NCBI GenBank assembly: GCA_009927065.1
Contig: RFNU01000162.1
Span: 1 to 6,853, forward strand
DNA length: 6,853 bases
Reading direction: 5' to 3'
Origin: a bacterium
Lineage (GTDB): Bacteria; Pseudomonadota; Gammaproteobacteria; Berkiellales; Berkiellaceae
The translations under genes were made by a program, and so were the position numbers. Position 1 is the first letter of the stretch. Each line of letters opens with the position of its first letter. The notes under the pieces are model-generated. The model had not been told where the DNA came from, made no database searches, and saw nothing but the letters and a program-made list of their open reading frames with translations. Shown piece by piece: positions 6,501-6,853 of this stretch.

Positions 6501-6853
6501 TCTATGTTGGTATGCAGTATTTTTCTTTACCTATCAGTCCAGAATCAAAAGAATTAGTGACTCGTTATAAGGCGTTAAAGGATCTACCTGCCGATCGAAG
6601 TCAAAAGCTTCTTAAAGGAATTATTGGTGATCAGCGTCTTGATAAAGTTCTAGAAACAAGTTTGTTGGGATCCTTATCAGGCATTGTTGATACCTACATC
6701 ACTTTAGAAAAACAAAAAGAAAGCCATAGTACTTGTGAAGCTGCTAAAATGCTTCAAACGTTCCAACAGACAAAGGGCGATCAAGGACTTTTCTCGGCAT
6801 ATAAAGAAGAATTGAAAAAAGACTCAGATGACTTAACGGTCTCACTTAAAAAT
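578..6853 (+). CDS. Giant SF2 helicase-like ATPase with long alpha-helical C-terminal region (3' end outside window)
   Basis: Open frame of 2,092 codons without a stop, running off the window. ATG 578 is the only plausible start: an in-frame TAG lies at 557-559, AGAAAGG at 561-567 is a suitable ribosome binding site, and the next in-frame Met is far inside. No signal peptide is visible. Seen motifs: HQ at 119-120, TTGAGKT at 162-168 (Lys167 for phosphate binding), VDEAH at 252-256, SAS at 282-284, GKILFHAS at 397-404, a motif V-like strand around 752-773, and QSPGRLRA at 790-797. In order and type these match superfamily 2 helicases, so ATP-dependent movement on or remodelling of nucleic acid is inferred. 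Residues 800-2092 are mostly charged helical sequence of no recognised family. The length far exceeds an ordinary helicase. No partner gene is in view. It could be a secreted effector or a defence protein. The ORF is near certain, the ATPase call is good, and the biological role is unknown. Confidence 0.93.
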   Translation, partial: MSNELLFNNLLNFKDNLGDLIQSYSALAEYQNNPAQHQAAYFSVDVASTQDNKDLKKWIHLLATQGNKKNLTALVAQFKKDNKRDGSLQDLLQVMITPSDKQPTESSVYAEGKFNLMSHQLMVLARVYEYIDSLKIEELKKDSQAQKKIGMILNDVMTISLTTGAGKTLIQGLLLKACASAGLDVGMFFPESSLVTQAFADWKKLGIQSRDQHTAFIKHKGKDVCFSVKTHADLIPDMPIDDQAPIADIIIVDEAHLLSDKNELTYKKLIQRLKQSWCFLVSASPSINMIKAISLSKKTRKNMGELTNRSKADLGMTSSINITDLRPKSLYELLVEQNAQPSTGTWLDGLMRSYLKPPTAVLDSALLQIDTSPIQNAQETDLRALLRKNFSSPIFEGKILFHASNYEDIVNTMYRYELGPNGKDGWINKGQYYSRSAPQSVSDVNDYKKYLKLRSAQYERLWLARLQQIKESSSRYDTSLHLIDHTRELISYWAKADKNSIELNAHIHGQVDFYLAFCVAAAKNDLNGTAVDVIKKYGPAGYLNENRQSSDQVQQLLEMLQKSFQEHPERLIEIQDFLKNEGSLPTYVKDKFKIGKNVEHFVQLLNNDPHADLLVENYQLEDFRGKDAKVNFIAWKNSEFFTECTELSNDLRNLGFFKKINKNEHQYNANGILEPALPEDLVFSGVDLKIESPFKVKKPVQNKSVLEKAVDLIATAIDYGPATVTFRPEKVYSAEEISFQGMKNLHLTGLGFAVVSDSLMEAHDDRNLHVNVSLSSEVLDKTNDPSNEFQSPGRLRALDPYKKDYAIGVLKNDIQGFTLKELFSYDQFDFYQTALQKRLGRIKEEMLDQYVQEIKNICSDRALTLLEKEKEFLKVNNRLVENFMLNLSFDKEKALKELDDMIYKARYTLEREIESVEQSKTNFSLMETVKQFGLKTLMRLQLISSKQKSQKKDHGSRRIPEKDSLTIEQQRLGIAQASINLPLDNFATFLSFMAVPALSTFKTPPKVTKNSTTYDITSPLVIGSLRALIKKPSVAQEVFDKSYSKIKDIILAIKPKQKESLDDLVFQIEAELRLRDMSDTLIKAVTDTIREQSLAIPTSLELLEEFKTTLHKKITEQIQHEKYQGSLDEMLEICINKPCNQFYIDINSNRLMGKFQDSLIDFLDNVNSMQQNFAQAFDLKHLEHETNITQALNALKKHLNQPHSPEKIRAQETLKTLLMSSPYFSRYQLAERESIIDMIFNDVNFALDEFEIKDLKTLQLLADKNKIITQDLLSKIRSLTTENYKTTFFTGDEIQSIKTILKDNKSLNDLVSEPISNILKKLKSRGINTNRTLTSAMMTFIQSPERVYLKDLLRTLISQGHITDDILNQFSASAELMVMRGLGDIFWKDPYSIDSLINIEVNIKKEKITIAELLKRINDQPDVATELKDRINRSLEHIEKGTFKTTHTQLSTLCSEASKALLEMANNIREIGDVRRQSKDGPRILNVVKADEILEVLSLGIKTAGLFSDQQSNEQMVLESAADCFKSFNKLIDNLSKEDNSVYSLIADPLSTVIGSVVSIINTAKRLKRTEDREKISLKSLGLTLTRAALYDLDKIQILIDKIPELKEKINSIKTSDLDSEQKVIIEKAQLLINKLGIFISIVKYVLPAFKNMNDQQKLRLSKIILKTIKEYIETGKVNWLHLTRAFPDITFNYSWNTLSSISLSGMKAVGYDMAVLGYHGTSTLARGFYQFSGMQSVAHHATALGHYTLSKLVPGFGQYTERFSVDNKPQEAQNSFSQEANGILLLAQDIGSKLLTYSGKKITAYFSDETTKEEIDYLMQQGKLFLTERFKDTPEAGFSMLSSAISCYPLGMKSIEDLAYQGNDDASVIMQLEGIVLDKITEALTSKEFKEYWTQIKDHFTVEQINQIARSGDWYNSIEALQAGNQEVLLKEGLSRSHIISQFLTGLLSMQSTLIHDLNITVDGFDPGSLINTIYVGMQYFSLPISPESKELVTRYKALKDLPADRSQKLLKGIIGDQRLDKVLETSLLGSLSGIVDTYITLEKQKESHSTCEAAKMLQTFQQTKGDQGLFSAYKEELKKDSDDLTVSLKN
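890..2977 (+). other. SF2 helicase-like core, residues about 105-800, with a large insertion
   Basis: The N-terminal RecA-like half is compact. The HQ pair at 119-120 sits where SF2 proteins have a Q-type motif. Motif I has Lys167 and Thr168, motif II is Asp253-Glu254-Ala255-His256, and motif III is Ser282-Ala283-Ser284 followed by Pro. The second half begins with a motif IV-like strand at 397-404. Motif V-like sequence follows only at 752-773 (Ser756-Asp757, then Leu-His-Val-Asn-Val), and motif VI at 790-797 has Gln790, Gly793, Arg794 and Arg796. From family knowledge, Q-x-x-G-R-x-R-A is the form of motif VI found in RIG-I, MDA5 and Dicer, and their motif III region reads T-A-S. This is a resemblance of short motifs, not evidence of common descent. 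About 340 residues between motifs IV and V match nothing I recognise. All catalytic residues expected for ATP hydrolysis appear present. Confidence 0.72.
3089..3382 (+). other. Probable coiled-coil segment, residues about 838-935
   Basis: Directly after the helicase-like core the protein becomes a run of Leu, Glu, Lys, Asp and Arg with almost no Pro or Gly. It contains stretches such as LLEKEKEFLK and LEREIESVEQ with hydrophobic residues at roughly three-to-four spacing. This pattern suggests a long amphipathic helix or coiled coil that separates the ATPase from the rest of the chain and may mediate oligomerisation. It is read by eye; no heptad score was computed. Confidence 0.45.
5690..5857 (+). 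repeat. Tandem 28-residue protein repeat, two copies (residues 1705-1732 and 1733-1760)
   Basis: Copy 1 (5690-5773) and copy 2 (5774-5857) are adjacent and align without gaps. Eleven of 28 positions are identical: Ser, Gly and Met at positions 1-3, Val6, Leu13, Gly14, Ser19, Leu21, Gly24, Phe25 and Gln27. Several others conserve aromatic or His residues (Tyr/His at 8 and 15, His/Tyr at 16, Phe/Tyr at 28). Both copies start with the same nine bases, AGTGGCATG. The block is rich in Gly, Ala, His, Tyr and Phe and poor in Lys and Glu, unlike the charged helical sequence around it. An internal duplication is the simplest reading. Its function is unknown; a membrane-active or hinge segment is possible. 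Confidence 0.6.

Overview
The window holds one very large plus-strand gene, beginning at 578 and still open at the last base (2,092 codons, no stop), preceded by about 577 bases of AT-rich leader and intergenic DNA. The DNA is AT-rich: roughly one-third G+C in the large gene and near 10% in the stretch 301-360. The gene has a bacterial-type Shine-Dalgarno sequence and uses the standard code. Together with the length and character of the protein, this suggests an AT-rich bacterium. A host-associated gammaproteobacterium of the Legionellales type would fit, but nothing here proves a taxon.

Region 1-300: no intact gene. Bases 61-300 are about 38% G+C, clearly above the AT-rich DNA on both sides. 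On the minus strand three successive short reading segments read like the C-terminal end of a protein broken by two small frameshifts (about 304 down to 67). I call this a probable decayed gene of unknown identity.

Region 301-577: an extremely AT-rich block (301-360) leads into an extended -10 promoter candidate (361-369). The predicted transcript start, near 376, coincides with the first base of a nested inverted-repeat structure (376-439). A perfect 12-bp palindrome (468-479), a second imperfect hairpin followed by six T (481-532), and a ribosome binding site (561-567) follow. The leader is therefore long and unusually structured for a bacterial mRNA and could control expression of the large gene.

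Region 578-6853: the large protein. Residues about 105-800 carry a recognisable but divergent superfamily 2 helicase/ATPase motif set: TTGAGKT, VDEAH, SAS, a motif IV-like strand, a motif V-like strand and QSPGRLRA. About 340 residues with no recognisable motif lie between motifs IV and V. After residue 800 the chain is mostly charged, alpha-helical sequence for at least 1,290 residues. It includes a likely coiled coil (about 838-935), a basic linker (944-958) and a tandem 28-residue Gly/His/aromatic repeat (1705-1760). No downstream gene is visible. A nucleic-acid-dependent ATPase fused to a giant helical scaffold could be a secreted host-directed effector or a defence protein. The sequence alone does not decide between them.
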